Shown here: positions 1-11,700 of the stretch, piece after piece
How the letters are laid out: each line of letters opens with the position of its first letter
Numbering within the stretch: position 1 is the first letter of the stretch
Origin: Isoetes taiwanensis
Lineage: Eukaryota > Streptophyta > Lycopodiopsida > Isoetales > Isoetaceae
Direction: 5' to 3'
Assembly: GCA_021234155.1 (NCBI GenBank)
Contig: JAJEKV010000471.1
Location: 120,093 to 184,092, forward strand
Length of the DNA: 64,000 nucleotides
Notes under the pieces: model-generated
Told to the model about the DNA's origin: nothing
What the model saw: the letters and a program-made list of their open reading frames with translations, nothing else
Databases searched by the model: none
Program-made: the position numbers and the translations under genes

Positions 1-224
1 AACGGTAACAAACTTCACATCGATGCCTTACATCATCACAAACAACAGACCGCCGCTTCTAACTTCTTGTAGATCTCCCTAGTACCATTTCCAATACCAT
101 CTTCTTGAGGAGGAGAGTTGTAGGGTCGACAAATCATGTCCACTATCTCACTGCTCGTCGCTAGGTTCTTCACCACGAACCAAGATTGCTTCTAGTTTCC
201 CGGATCTTAACCTGCCTTTGCTAG

Positions 225-480
225 TGTTGTAAACGGACCTTGGGGTGACGGACTGCCCTGAATGCACCTGATCCAAACTTCAGTTCCTCTATCGCCGATA
301 ATGCTTCTTCCTTTCTCGCAAGCCAAGGGGTGTTTTCTTCAATTTCTTTAACCTACATTGAAGCCCAAAGTTTGCTCTTTTCGAGCTCTTGGATCTTTTT
401 CTTGCAGCTGCCCTATCACCAATTTGGACTTGTCCACTTCAGATCTCAAAAAGTTTCCCTCCCAAGCCGTCATTCCTTTC
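225..480 (-). CDS. Coding-like fragment with coiled-coil character, frames broken
   Basis: Read on the minus strand, roughly 470 down to 365 gives a heptad-like, charged stretch (for example SEVDKSKLVIGQLQEK followed after a frame change by IQELEKSKL). About 350 down to 250 gives EIEENTPWLARKEEALSAIEEL in two overlapping pieces. The hydrophobic spacing and the Glu/Lys richness suggest a coiled coil. A one-base frame change lies in the run of A residues near 395. No start codon or family could be assigned. It could be an exon of a cellular coiled-coil protein or part of a retroelement gag. Confidence is low because the stretch is short and broken. Confidence 0.25.
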
Positions 481-921
481 CTTCATCATGGTGGAGTAAT
501 GAAGCGAGAGAAAAAAGAGTCAACTGGTTTTAATTACAATTCTCTTGTGACAATCGGGCTGGCTCATCTCAAGGAAGGCGATTCGATTCGAATGCCTTCA
601 TCCCTCTCAATCTCTCACTATATCCCAAGAGGCCGAGTTACCGCCACCACAAAATGGGACTAAACTTGAACGCCCGAAATGACGGTTTCTTGCCACTCAA
701 CGGATCCAATGGATATAAACCGCCATCCGCCTGGATGTCGACACTTTTTGAGCTTCTGTAAGACTTAACATGTCGAGGTCTAAGTTCTTATTTTTAGACC
801 TCCTTTTTCCGATTGAAGACTGGAGCATATTCCCGAAGTCGGGTTTGATCCTTATCCACACATCATTTGGAGCTTCCATACCAAGTGGATCGCTAAATGA
901 AATGAATGTGTACAATTTGTA
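481..921. other. Unassigned sequence
   Basis: No convincing coding signal, tandem repeat or RNA gene was seen. Short open frames here lack recognisable domains. Confidence 0.4.
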
Positions 922-1475
922 TGCCCCAAAGACAATCGGGGCTTCGTTTGAGGCTCACCATACTAACCTCGTTTTTGAAATTTGTAACGCGTGCATATGG
1001 AAATCGAAAAGTCCATTCTCCTACAATCCATGCTTTTATAAAAGCAAATTCAAATTGAATTAGGGGCGGAAGCTTGTATTGGGATGAAGTAAAGATCCGG
1101 TTCACGAACTTTTAAGGCGCAATCGCACTCCAAACGAAAGTCTAATACAAAGCTTCAACCTACACATTCAAATTTTGAAATGTAGAAGGCGGAATGGACT
1201 CTAAATGAAAATAGGGCAAGACAAGAATCGGTGATCGCATGATTGGTATCGACAAACCAAGAGACATCGTCATGAGTTGCCGGTATGCTATAATGCAAGT
1301 GGTTTTTAGAAGCGCCCGCGGTTCGTCAATCTGCCCGGACAACCAACAGAATTAAATACATATGGGCGCCATAGATACGATTCTTTTATACGGGAGAATA
1401 TTCCAAGCAAATATGGACGGGGAAAAAGGGGAGGAAATATGACGTGGAATGGCCGATAGGAGGCCATTTTAGTTC
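922..1475. repeat. Dispersed repeat A, copy 1
   Basis: This stretch matches 2889-3424 over nearly its whole length, in the same order and orientation. Shared blocks include the segment around 'catatggaaatcgaaaag', a block ending in 'tgtagaaggcgg', a block with 'gagttgccggtatgctata', and a right end with 'atatgacgtggaatggc' and 'gataggaggccatttt'. The copies differ by substitutions and many short indels. No protein was recognised in either copy, so the type of element is unknown. Confidence 0.8.
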
Positions 1476-2022
1476 ATAAAACATAATATAACTTGGAATG
1501 ATGGATATTTTATATGCAAATGGGAGATGGACTTGTGTTTAATTTTAATTTGACAACAAATAAGAAAGTGGATCTACGATCACTTAATTTAGTGTGTTCC
1601 ATTTTGTTGCATATGTACTATTAAGCTTGGTGTGATCCTTGAAAAATAATATGCTCTTTGAAAAGGGATAATGACTTATGTACTTAAGAGTGGTAACACA
1701 TGTCACAAAAAAAAGTTAGGTATTCAAATGGAATTAGAAGCAAAACTTTTACATTCAAAATTTTTATGGTAGATGGCTTTACATCATTTTGTAAATTTAA
1801 ATGTAGGAGGCTTCAACTATTCACAATAAAAAAAGCCCGAGGCTTGCAATCATATGGTAAGAAGGCGGGAGGTTTTGGAGGCTAAGAACAAGGAAAAAAA
1901 AAATAAGAGGTGCTATACGCCTCTAACAAATTTCATTCATCCGCTTCACCATCCAAAAAAAATAAGAAATAATAGTTAGTTGAATGCTTAAGAAAAGAAA
2001 GAAAACATGCATGTACCATGAA
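1476..2022. other. Unassigned sequence with a short piece shared with 2807-2868
   Basis: A segment near 1531-1580 ('tttaatttgacaacaa') recurs near 2808-2840. In one place it lies to the right of repeat A, in the other to the left, so repeat A and this piece may belong to one larger rearranged element. Nothing else was recognised. Confidence 0.4.
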
Positions 2023-2344
2023 CTAACGCCATGAGCTCCTCAAGAAGTCGGTGGATTCGTCTTCAACTTCTTCATCTTCTTCATCATCGGCTTCTTCTCC
2101 GGGTGGTGAATACTCATTTTCTGAAGAATCTCCTATCCACCCTTCAAGAACACACATTGATGCACTCCTGCTCGGAATTTCCTCTCGATTCTCATTCTCG
2201 ATCGATTCGTCAAAGGAATCGGAGGAATCAGAGGCATTCAAACAAGAACCGTGGCAGCGTGGAGGGAACTTGCTGAGGGAACAACTCTTCCAGCCTGCAT
2301 AGGCGCCTCTTGGAGGACACCTCCGCTCTTCCAGTAGCTGATCT
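2023..2344 (-). CDS. Hypothetical acidic protein fragment
   Basis: On the minus strand an open frame ends at 2023 with an acidic tail rich in Glu, Asp and Ser and a final DFLRSSWR. The 72-residue Met-started part (2241 to 2023) continues upstream in the same frame to about 2340 without a stop. The added part is Cys- and Arg-rich (PPRGAYAGWKSC). The opposite strand reads as poly-Ser over the same low-complexity stretch and is less protein-like. In another minus frame an ATG near 2351 begins MKRSATGRAEVSSKRRLCRL and could join by frameshift. No family was recognised. A genuine gene, a transposon-captured fragment and a chance frame are all possible. Confidence 0.3.
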
Positions 2345-2533
2345 CTTCATGGCGATGGACTAGAGAAATTGGGCGAGGATCTGGCGAAGATTTGGTGGAG
2401 ATTGGGGGAGAATGGCCAATCTAGGCTGGAATAGATATAGGCTGGATTAGGCGTGAAAATCGAGGAATGATTAGATTCCAGTCCTATCAACCATCATTAC
2501 ATGCCATTATGTGCATATCTCGAAATTTGAGCC
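2345..2533. other. Unassigned sequence
   Basis: Nothing was recognised apart from the possible 5' extension of the minus-strand frame described for 2023-2344. Confidence 0.3.
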
Positions 2534-2643
2534 ATATCTAATATCTTCATTTTTTAACCTTATACCTAAATATCCAATATCTTCCTTTTTTAACCTTATT
2601 CCTAAATATCCAATATCTTCCTTTTTAACCTTATTCCTAAACC
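2534..2643. repeat. 37-bp tandem repeat, three copies
   Basis: Three consecutive units each carry 'aatatcttc', a T run, 'aaccttat' and 'cctaaa'. Starts are near 2534, 2571 and 2607. Units 2 and 3 are nearly identical and unit 1 is slightly diverged. Translated, the repeat gives a repeated peptide, which is a by-product. Confidence 0.85.
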
Positions 2644-2888
2644 TATATGATTTGAGTTTAACCGAAAATGAACACCGTATAATTCGAATTTAACATACTA
2701 TTTAATACCAAGATGCTCGTCACACTATGTCGAGCAATTGGGATTTAAAAAAAAAAAAAAACACTCCAAACCCTCCTCGAGAAAACCACGTGAAGTGCTT
2801 AGGCCTCACTTGTGTTTAAGTTTAATTTGACAACAAGCAACTTCCATAATGTGTAGATCGTGACGCACAAATCGTGGTGTGGTATTTT

Positions 2889-3424
2889 TATGCCCCAATT
2901 AAACCGCCGTGTGAGTCGAACGTCAGACTAACTTCGTTTTTTGAAATTTGCAACGATGCATATGGAAATCGAAAAGTCCATTCTCCTACAATCCATGCTT
3001 TTATACATTAAGCAAATTCAAATTTCGAATTGTGGGGCGGAAGCCCGATAGGATGAAGTGAAGATCGGTTAAGCGAAGCCAAGCCGCCCTCGAAATGAAA
3101 GTCCGATTCGATACAAAGCTTCAACCTACACATTCAAATTTTGAATGTAGAAGGCGGTGACGCCAAGACGCTTACCAAGAGACACGTCAGAATGAGTTGC
3201 CGGTATGCTATAATGCAAGTGGCATTTAGAAGCGCCACGTGTTGCATCAGTCCACCGACAACCAACAGAATTAAATACATATGGCGCCATGAATGTGCAA
3301 TCCCCCTTATTCCGTAAGAATATTCCAAGCAAATCTGTAATTATGAGAGTTTGGTATCCTAGGTGGCATGGGAAAAAGGGAGCGGAAATATGACGTGGAA
3401 TGGCTGATAGGAGGCCATTTTCAG
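2889..3424. repeat. Dispersed repeat A, copy 2
   Basis: Direct copy of 922-1475 (see that entry), about 1.97 kb to the right. It is flanked on the left by the short segment also found at 1531-1580. It ends where the next repeat family (3430 onward) begins. Confidence 0.8.
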
Positions 3425-3429
3425 ACTAA

Positions 3430-4370
3430 AATCCGCCCCTAATGTGAGGTAAAGTTAGAGGAGGGATGAGGTAAAGTTAGAAGGGCGGACATATTAGCGC
3501 AAAGTCAAAAGTCATGAGGAAGGTCGAAGCAAAATGAGGGTGGCATCAAATAGAAGTACCTAGCAAAGAAGTGCATAAGGTCTGCGAAATGGTCTGGAAC
3601 AAGAATAAGAGAGTGAAGGTGAATATTAAGAGAGACAAGGTCTGGTCAGGCAAGCAGAGTTAGATTCACCTCATATTCTAAAAAACAATATACATGTGCA
3701 AAAACGCATCAGATGGAAAACCCTCTAATGATCAAGTTAAAACCATGCAAATGCACCCATAAGTTAAAGGCAAATGCTCCAGCATCCTCCTAAAGAAATT
3801 TCAAACCAACTGAGCGACACACATTAGAACAATCTAAGAGGAAAACACTTTCATAAGTAACTTTCGGGACCATGGAAAAATGCCTGAAAAGTTGGGAATA
3901 AATGCCCCAATCATCGGGAAACTCAAGCCACAAAATTCCCGTGGTTCTAATAATGTAGAAAACTCCAATAGAATTTAGATGCGAGAGAAAGCCAAGTAGC
4001 AAAACCGCAAAATAGATAGCGGGATGAGCGCACCACCCGGCTAATTCCCACAAATAGAGCAATTGCGGAACGGAGCAATAAAAGTCAAGAGGAAGGTTAA
4101 GAACCACGAAGATAAGCCCGGGAAGACGGTAGTATGGCGAAACAATGGACCAGTGAATTAGAAGTTAGAAGTCATGTTATACGAAAATATCGGGCTTGAG
4201 ATGATGACAAATATTGGAACCCTAAACAAATAGAAATGGCAAACATTTAGAACAGGGATGAGGTAAAAGTTAAATTGGCGGAGACATCAAGAGGCTCAAG
4301 GCAGAGAATGATAAAGATGGCTATGGGCATGAAAGTAAAATGGAGGTCTCATCAAAAGACAATTTATCAA
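3430..4370. repeat. Left module of the duplicated block, copy 1
   Basis: This module recurs at about 10860-11700. Matching landmarks include a 'gatgaggtaaagttag' motif at the left, a block near 3685-3800 with 'atggaaaaccctctaatgat', and a block near 3930-4110. The motif 'gggatgaggtaaa' returns near 4256, so the module itself is internally repeated at roughly 0.8 kb. A 105-residue minus-strand frame (4107-3790) is hydrophobic and unrecognised. I do not regard it as a gene because its copy at 11.4-11.55 kb is broken. Confidence 0.75.
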
Positions 4371-7300
4371 GTAAAGCAATATAGCAAAATGTCTTCCATA
4401 CATCTCTCTTTGTAAAGCACTACTTAATTGGTTCTACAACGTCCCACGAACAAGGGACCAAGTCAATGCGTAGTTAATGAGGATGGGTTTTGCATTCGAT
4501 TTGTTCATGGATGATCTCTTAAAGATCTCCCTAATTCCAAAAAACACCTCTAGGGTGCAAGGATGGGTGCAAGGATGCGTGCGAGGATCCGTGCGAGGAT
4601 GCATAACCGAGTAACCAGATGTGTGTTAAATATGATGCACCTAAACATGGGGTACGATGAAAGGCCTTAGAGAGGGATCGTGGAGGAAGTAGAACACATA
4701 CCAATAGTGACTTAGTTTGTAAAAGGTCCAAAACATCTCATATTCATTTAGTAATATCGCATTCTATTGATCGCAGATTGAAAATAGAAAGGGAAGGATT
4801 TAGATCGGATCAAAAAGTGGGAGATAAACAACCAAATATAAATAGCGTAATAAATGGAGATTGAGGGAGGAAGGGAGATGGTCACCACCGGAGACTTCAA
4901 AGGGGCTTTTGTCCGATGATACAAAAGCACATTGGCACAACAAATTGTGGATGATTTAAATAAGGATCAAGAAAAAGATTCTTAGGACATTCAAGATAAA
5001 CCATTTGGATGAAATTCGAGACTGCGGAAACTAAAGGCCCGGTGATTAAGACGTGAAGTTTCAATAGCGGTGGAAAAAATGAAGAGGGATTATGGGGGAA
5101 AAAAGGAGTTGGTGGAATATTGGCTAAAACTCAAAAAAAGGTGATCGGGAGTATAGCATTAGAGGGGCACTCAAGAATGGGGATATATGGAGGGATAACT
5201 TAAAGGGATATTTCCAAACATCCTACCATAGAATCCAACATATGAGGCAAGCTTATTTATGTGCCATTGTTGGATCGAAAATGAAGCTTTATATTCTATG
5301 TATGTCTAGAACTTACAATAACTTAATGGAAGTAACCAATAAATACCCCTTGAGATGAGAATGGTAACAAGGTTCTTTATTTTTCAAGAAATTGGTTCGT
5401 TTGACTTCACCGTTGGTCTATATACCACTATCTTAAGCAAATCAAGAAAGATGTAAATATCCAATTGATGCCCACTTGTGATGAGCTTTTAACAATAGGT
5501 TTATGTTGCAGAGTATTTGCACATTTGAGCATTCTACCAATTGGAAAGAACAATGCCTAGCAACTCACGGTAATAAAACTATAGATTCTAGTGACCAAAC
5601 TCCATATATTGCACTCATGTTGTGTTGTCAAAAAAGACAATTTAATCAAGTATTAGCAAAATTTCTTTCATACATCTCTCTTTTGCAACACACTACCTCT
5701 ACAACGCCCCACCTAACAAAGGACCAACTCAATGGGCTTAATAGTTGACAAATGGGTTTTGCATTCTGATTTGTTCATGGATGATCTCTAAAAGATCTCT
5801 AATTCCAAAACACCTCTAGGGTGCTGATGGTGCAAGGAGGATAGATGTAGGATGCATAACCTCGAGTAACTGTGATACGTGTTAAATATGATGCACCTAA
5901 AAAATGGATGGGAAACCCGGGGCATGGAGGAAGTAGAACGCGATGCCAATAGTCACTTAATTTGTAAAGCGGGTCCAAAACATCTCATATTCGTTTAGTA
6001 GTATTACCACCGTTAGTGATCGCGATTTGAAAATAGAAAGAAAAGGGGCGTAGATCGGATTGAAAATGTCAGTAGTTAAACATCAAATACTAAAAACAGA
6101 CATAATGGAGATTGAGGGAGGAAGGAGAGATGGTCACCACCAGGACTTCAAGGGGCCAAGTTGTCTAATCATACAAAGCACATTGGCTAATGATACAAAG
6201 CACATTGTCTAATGATTCTTAGGACGTTCAAGATAAACCATTTGACAGAATTCTCGAGACTGCGTGAAGCTAGGCTGATTAAGATCAGAGCTTCAATAGC
6301 AAGCGTGGAAAATGAAGAGGAAGTTATGGGGAAAAGGGAATTGGTGGAATATTGGCTAAAACTCAAAAAAGGTGATCAAGAGTATAGCATTAGAAGGCAC
6401 GCAAGAATGGGGATATATATGGGGGGATAACTTAAAGGGATATTTCCAAACATCCCAAATTATAGAATCCAACATTGGAGGCAATTAATGTGCTATTGTT
6501 GGATCAAAATGAAGCTTCCATATTCTATTTATGTCTACGCCTTTACAAACTTAAATGGAAGTAACAAATAAATACCCCTTGAAGGTGAGAATGGCACACA
6601 AGAGTTTTTTATGTTTTAAGAAACGTTCAGCTTTTGACCTTGCACTCTAGTCTATATATCACTATCTTAAGCAAATCAAAGATGTAAATATCCAATTTGA
6701 TGCTCACCTGTGGATGAGCTTTAGCAATAGGTTTATGTTGCAGCAGTTGTTTGCACATTTGAGCATCTACCAATTGATGGAAAGAACAATGTTCATAAAC
6801 TCGATAATAAAACTATAGATTCTAGTGACCAAATTTTATACATTGCACCTATGGTGTGTTGTCAAAAAGACAATTAATCAAGTAAAGCAACATAGCAAAA
6901 TGTGTTCCATACATCTCTCTTTGCAACACTACCTATCAAAAAATAAAATGGTATTAGTTGCCCCATAACGTCCACGGTCAAGGGACCAACTCAATGCTTA
7001 GTTGGGATGATGGGTTTTCCTCGTGATTCGACGGATCATGGATGATCTCTTAAAAATCTCTAATTCAAAACGCCTCTAGGGTGCGGTTGGGTGGATCACG
7101 TGGGATGCCCGTGGCAGGTCTGAAATGATGCACCCCTGGGGTGGAAAGGATTGCCAAGTCTTGAGGGGCTTGCTGGCACTGCTTCGAGATGAAATGGATC
7201 CTGCACGGAATGATGGTTTCCAAATCTTCATCTCAAAGTTCATCCCTCGTATTAACAGTCACGGCAGGATTGCCTTCTGGCTCTTGATGTTTCACAGCTG

Positions 7301-8224
7301 ACATATTATCTCTATCAGCCATTGATTATTCATCTTTGTAACTCCTTAGGACGGCGGTATTTAATAAGGATGGCATTTACTGACTCATATATGATTCTGT
7401 GGTGAGGTGAAGCTGCATGGGAGGCTATCTATGTCTACAACACGATGACAATGACAAATAAACCCCACTTCAGAGACTGAGGGTAGAGTTTTTATTTTCA
7501 AAATTGGTTCGTTTTGAAACTCACGTACTAGTTCACTAGTCTATATATCGCTATCTTGAAGCAAATCTGAAATATAAATATCGATTTGATGCTAACATGT
7601 TAGGCTTTAGCAGCCAGGTTTCTTGCGATGGTGTTTGCACATTTGATTGATGGAAGAGCGGTGTCTTCTAAAACTATATTCTAGTACAATGACTCATATA
7701 ATGCCATGGGTGGCATTGTAAAAGAAATGATTAATCAAGTAAAGCAGTAGCCCAAAAATGTCATGCACATCTCTTTGCAGCACACCTAGGTATTGCAAAG
7801 GCCAGTGGTCCTTGGTTGGTTCTACAGCACGTCACAGACAAGGGACCCGACTCAATGTGACCGGTTTTGCATTGGTTACATTCATGGATGATCTTAAAGA
7901 ACTCTAATTCCAAAACACCTCTAGGGTGCAAGGATGGGTAGGTGCAAAGTCGTCGCGAGGATGCACTGCTGAGTAACCAAATGCATGTTAAATACCAGTA
8001 TTATTACCTAAAGTGCGATGCGGCAGTGGAAATAGAACGCGTAGTCCTTAGTTTGTAAAAGGGTCCAAAAGCATCTCATATTCGTTTAGTAGTAATACCA
8101 CACACTCAATGATGCATTTGAAAATAGAAAGGAGATCGGATCGAGGAAAATCGGAGTAGTTAAACATCAAATACTAAGCAGTGATGGGTGGGGAGGAAGG
8201 GAGATGGTCACCACCGGACTTCAA
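4371..8224. repeat. Tandem array 1 of about 1.25-kb units
   Basis: Using the shared anchor 'ctctagggtgc' as a phase mark, units occur at about 4548, 5814, 7074 and 7919, giving spacings of about 1266, 1260 and 845 bp. Each full unit carries the same ordered blocks: 'catggatgatctc' with the anchor, 'catctcatattc', 'gggagatggtcaccacc', 'ttggtggaatattggctaaa', 'tatatcactatcttaagca' and 'catacatctct'. The third unit is short because a block of about 0.65 kb is replaced by about 0.3 kb of other sequence (7130-7425). A 72-residue frame at 6212-6430 is open in one unit but not clearly preserved in the others. Confidence 0.85.
7130..7425. repeat. Replacement block inside unit 3 of array 1
   Basis: Between shared unit sequences, this segment is unlike the corresponding part of the other units. 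Its right half resembles 8840-9000 (both contain 'cattgattattc' followed by similar spacing and a 'gtgaagc' motif). Both are followed by the same downstream unit sequence. It is therefore a second version of the unit rather than a random insertion. Confidence 0.5.
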
Positions 8225-8440
8225 GGGGCAAGTTGTCTAATGATACAAGCACATTGGCAAATTGTGGATAACCACGATTCTATTAATTTGAAATTATTCC
8301 ACGATTTTGAACACAGTGGGAGTTTGATTATTAGTTTAATTCCCATGTGTCGATCTCGAGGTTGTCAATTTCGGGGTTGCCGATTTTGAGTTCATACAAT
8401 TCTAATCTTTGGTTTCCCGGGGTGTTGGTTTTAAGCTTCC
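8225..8440. repeat. Right boundary module of array 1
   Basis: Matches 14971-15210: 'aagttgtctaatgatacaa', 'ttctattaatttgaaattatt' in part, and a final 'ggttttaagcttcc'. It defines the right end of the duplicated block. Confidence 0.8.
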
Positions 8441-8839
8441 TTGGTGCACGAGGCCAAAATGAACTATTATAGTTAACTAGTATTATATCATTTAAAACCC
8501 TTATAGATAGCAGTTATTGAAACATGGTGCCAGCGGAAAACCTCTGATAGTGGTTTGTCGGTACTCATGATGGTTTATCGGTATTATTGCGAACTATCGT
8601 ACATAGTAGCATTAAGGCAAATCATGGTTTTCATGCATGCTATGGTGGTTATAGAACACTATTGGCCATACTATATGGTTGTGATCTAAATTTGGGTTGC
8701 CTAGAGCAGGCCCTCGTTATAACAGGTTTGTGGGATATCTTGGTATATCTTTGGAATATACTCGATTATATGTTGATAATGCTAAAAACCCGCTGTTCCT
8801 ATCTGAAATGCAGTCGGTTGCGTTGTGGATGAAGGATGT
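8441..8839. other. Unassigned sequence between repeat modules
   Basis: Two overlapping short frames (8587-8832 and 8697-8903) look superficially like polyprotein pieces, but no domain motif could be confirmed in either frame. Confidence 0.35.
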
Positions 8840-9240
8840 TACGGGCCGTGGCGGCTCGATGTTCGTTCTTGATGTTTATTACCAATGCCTCATCAACCAT
8901 TGATTATTCGTCTTTTGCATGGCTTTCTTATGCAAGAGACGGAGTGTTTAATGGATGTTCAACAGTTATGATTCTCATGTTGAGTGAAGCGCCATGTTCT
9001 GTTATCTATCTGACACAATAGCAATGGTAACAAATAAATACCTTGAAGATGAGAATGGTACACAAGAAACTGGTTCGTTTGACTCATTACCTGGTCTATA
9101 TATCACTATCTTAAGCAAATCGAAGATGTAAATATCAGCGGTGATGCTGATGAGCTTGGCAATAGGTTTATATTGCATTAGTGTGGAAAGTTATATTTGC
9201 ACATTTGAGCATTCTACCAATTAGAAAGATATCTTGTGTA
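8840..9240. repeat. Partial alternative unit of the 1.25-kb repeat
   Basis: The left part resembles the replacement block at 7258-7425. From about 9020 the sequence continues with ordinary unit sequence ('aatggtacacaag', 'tatatcactatcttaagca', 'catttgagcattctacca'). Confidence 0.6.
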
Positions 9241-9524
9241 GAAGTACCATTATAATGAAAAATAAAAAAAAATCCTTTTCATTTAGAGGCAGTTACATTA
9301 TGTAAACATCGAGCAAAGTGGACTTGACCCCCATATGATTTCACCTAAATACTTAACTTTCAATTTTAAAGTTGTAATATTATTTTTAACTATTTTCTAC
9401 GCCATGTATTAACCGTGGAAATTTGGCCGGATTTTATGCCATTGAGTTTTATGTAGTTAATGACCCCGTACAAAGGTATGGTATGGTCCATCAAGGGCAA
9501 CTCTAGTGTTAAAGAATCTGAGAG

Positions 9525-9800
9525 GAATCTAAGAGAATCTTCTTAAAATCTTACGGGAATCGGGAATCTTGGAGAATTTCTAAGAACCTTTATAGAATCT
9601 AAAGGAATGTAGGAGGGCTCTACTTAGAGATCTTGGAGAATCTAGAGAATCTTTGGAATAATCTTTTATACTCTAGAAATCTTGATGGAATCATGTCACT
9701 AGTCTTGAGGAATGTTCATAAATCTAAAGGAATCTAGAATACATAAATATTGAAATGTGAGGAATCTTGGGATGATCTTAGAAATCGGGGACTCTACATG
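9525..9800. repeat. Degenerate short repeat built on 'gaatct'
   Basis: The hexamer 'gaatct' and close variants (gaatctt, aaatctt, ggaatc) recur every 10-25 bases over about 275 bp, always in the same orientation. The period is irregular, as in a decayed simple repeat. Confidence 0.65.
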
Positions 9801-9959
9801 GTCTGCCAGAATCTAAATTTTCACACTAAATTATTGTTTTCGGAATACTACATTTTGTCGGCCAGTTTCTCTTTCTCCAAATGTGGGCCTAAATAATAAT
9901 AAACTTGTAAATATAGAAATCTTACTAGTTTATCTCTACCGTCCTTTGGGGTGTTAGAC

Positions 9960-10500
9960 ATGCGGAGGGATGGATATGGTATGAGTAGCAGGACCCGGAG
10001 GAGTGATGAGATCCTGCCAAGCAACACAAAACCTAAAACACGCGTGAATGGTTAGAGAGAAAACAAACATGCATGGCCATGATGATGGAAACAAAGCGCT
10101 TCCAATAAGTTCCCAAAGACAGGTGATGACGGAGATGAAAAAGAACACATACAGGAAAGAGATGGCATCACCCTTAGAATTGGAAAAGCATCACCAGATT
10201 CAGAGAACAATGTGAATGCATCACCCTCGGTGGAAAGCTTGACATCACGGTGTAGAATAATCTGCGGCATGATCTTGGAGTGAAGAAACATGGGCCCAAT
10301 ATGACCCAATTTGGAGGCAACAAAGGTGCATGAACAAGAACATAAGTAAGAGACTCATGCTGGTAGGGAGAACGGAGGAATGGAAGAAGATCATGATGGT
10401 AAGAAATGCGGCCTTATATGGTAGCTCGTCCTTCGAGATGGCGTCAGGTGGCTCGGATTGAGTCTGGGTGCGAAGGACCGCCCAGAGACTTCGCCCGTGG
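9960..10500 (-). repeat. T-poor repeat family, partial copy
   Basis: The plus strand contains 'ggttagagagaaaacaaac' near 10050, which recurs at 41696. Parts of 10140-10240 ('catcaccctcggtgga') and 10325-10360 ('gcatgaacaa', 'gagactcatg') match 41800-42040 in order. It is a diverged copy of the family that fills 41.1-45.6 kb. Minus-strand frames of 64 and 85 residues here are not supported as genes. Confidence 0.6.
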
Positions 10501-10729
10501 AGCTACGGAGGAACTTGCTTGGTATAGGCCCCGTTCGGCCTCAAGAGTGTTGAATTAAGTCGTATTGAATCATAGCGAGTGGGAAGAAGGCGCCACGTGT
10601 TAGTGATGGTATGACATCATCTGCGAACTCCCAGAGCCGCGGTGGCTCCCAGCGGCCAGGCCATATTGGGATGGATCCAAGCGTGTAAGACAGTCCGGCC
10701 GTCGGGTGGGATGGTAGCAGGAGGGATGG

Positions 10730-11700
10730 TTAATATAGAGGCGAGGGTGACAAAATGGACAAGGTTGGGAGTTAGAGGTCATGTAGTGCGAAATGTCTAC
10801 CCATATATGACCAAATATAGGCACAGAAATAGAAGTGAAATAAGCGGCATGTATGAAAATGAGGGATGAGGTAAGTTAGGGAGGGATGTGCAAAGTTAGG
10901 TGGCGGGACATGTGTGGCAGAGTCCTCAAAGGGTCGGGAGAGGGTCCGGGAGGAGCAAAATGAGGGGTGGCATCAGGAAATAGAGTGCCTGTAGTGCATG
11001 TGGGTGCGAGAGTAGTGCGGAACAGAATACTTGAAGGTGAATAATAAGAGAGACGGATGCAGTCGAGCTAGCAGTCACCTCATATTCTAAAAACAATATA
11101 CATGTGTGCAAAAGCGTGCAGATGGAAAACCCTCTAATGATCAACAAGTTAAAACCATGCAAATGCACCCATAAGTTAAAGGCAAATGCTGCATCCTCTA
11201 AAATTTCAAACCAATGAGCATGACACAGAACAACCTAAGGAAACTACTCATAGTAACTCCAGGACCATGGAAAATTGCACGAAAGTTAAAGGGTGCGTAC
11301 TGATAAAATAACTCAAGCCACAAAAATTTGATGGTTCTAATAATGTAGAAAAAAACTCAATAGAATTTAGATCTTGAGAAAGCCATTATAAACTACAAAA
11401 TAGAATACATGAGATGGCGCACCGACTAATTCCCACAAATAGAACAAAAAATTCGCGGACAGGAGCACAAAGTCAAGAGGAAGGTTAGAACCACGAAGAT
11501 AAGCCTGAGGCAGGAGTATGGCGGCAATGGACGGTGGTCGGGTTAGAGTCATGTATCGATATCACGCGGGGCCAGGCCAAATGTTGGAACCACTGAACAG
11601 ATGAATAAGGCATTTGGAGAGCAAGGGATGGGGTACAAAGGTTAGGTGCATCAGGAACCGAGGCAGAGATGATGGATATTTATGGGCATGAGTGGGTAGA
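10730..11700. repeat. Left module of the duplicated block, copy 2
   Basis: From about 10860 this follows 3430-4370 block by block, including 'atggaaaaccctctaatgat' at about 11130 and the segment near 11340-11500. The stretch 10730-10870 also resembles 11519-11640 and 4130-4280, so the module has an internal repeat of about 0.8 kb. Confidence 0.75.

Noticed and set aside
3790-4107. A 105-codon minus-strand frame in the left module
   Set aside because: The homologous stretch near 11.2-11.55 kb does not preserve the frame, and no motif is present.
8587-9021. Possible copia polymerase remnant
   Set aside because: A few words looked like the end of a copia RNase H, but neither frame gave the expected Asp or His blocks, and the sequence is part of the 1.25-kb repeat.
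10523-10560. 'ggccccgttcggcc' as the end of a DNA transposon
   Set aside because: It resembles known plant transposon ends, but no inverted partner was found within reach.
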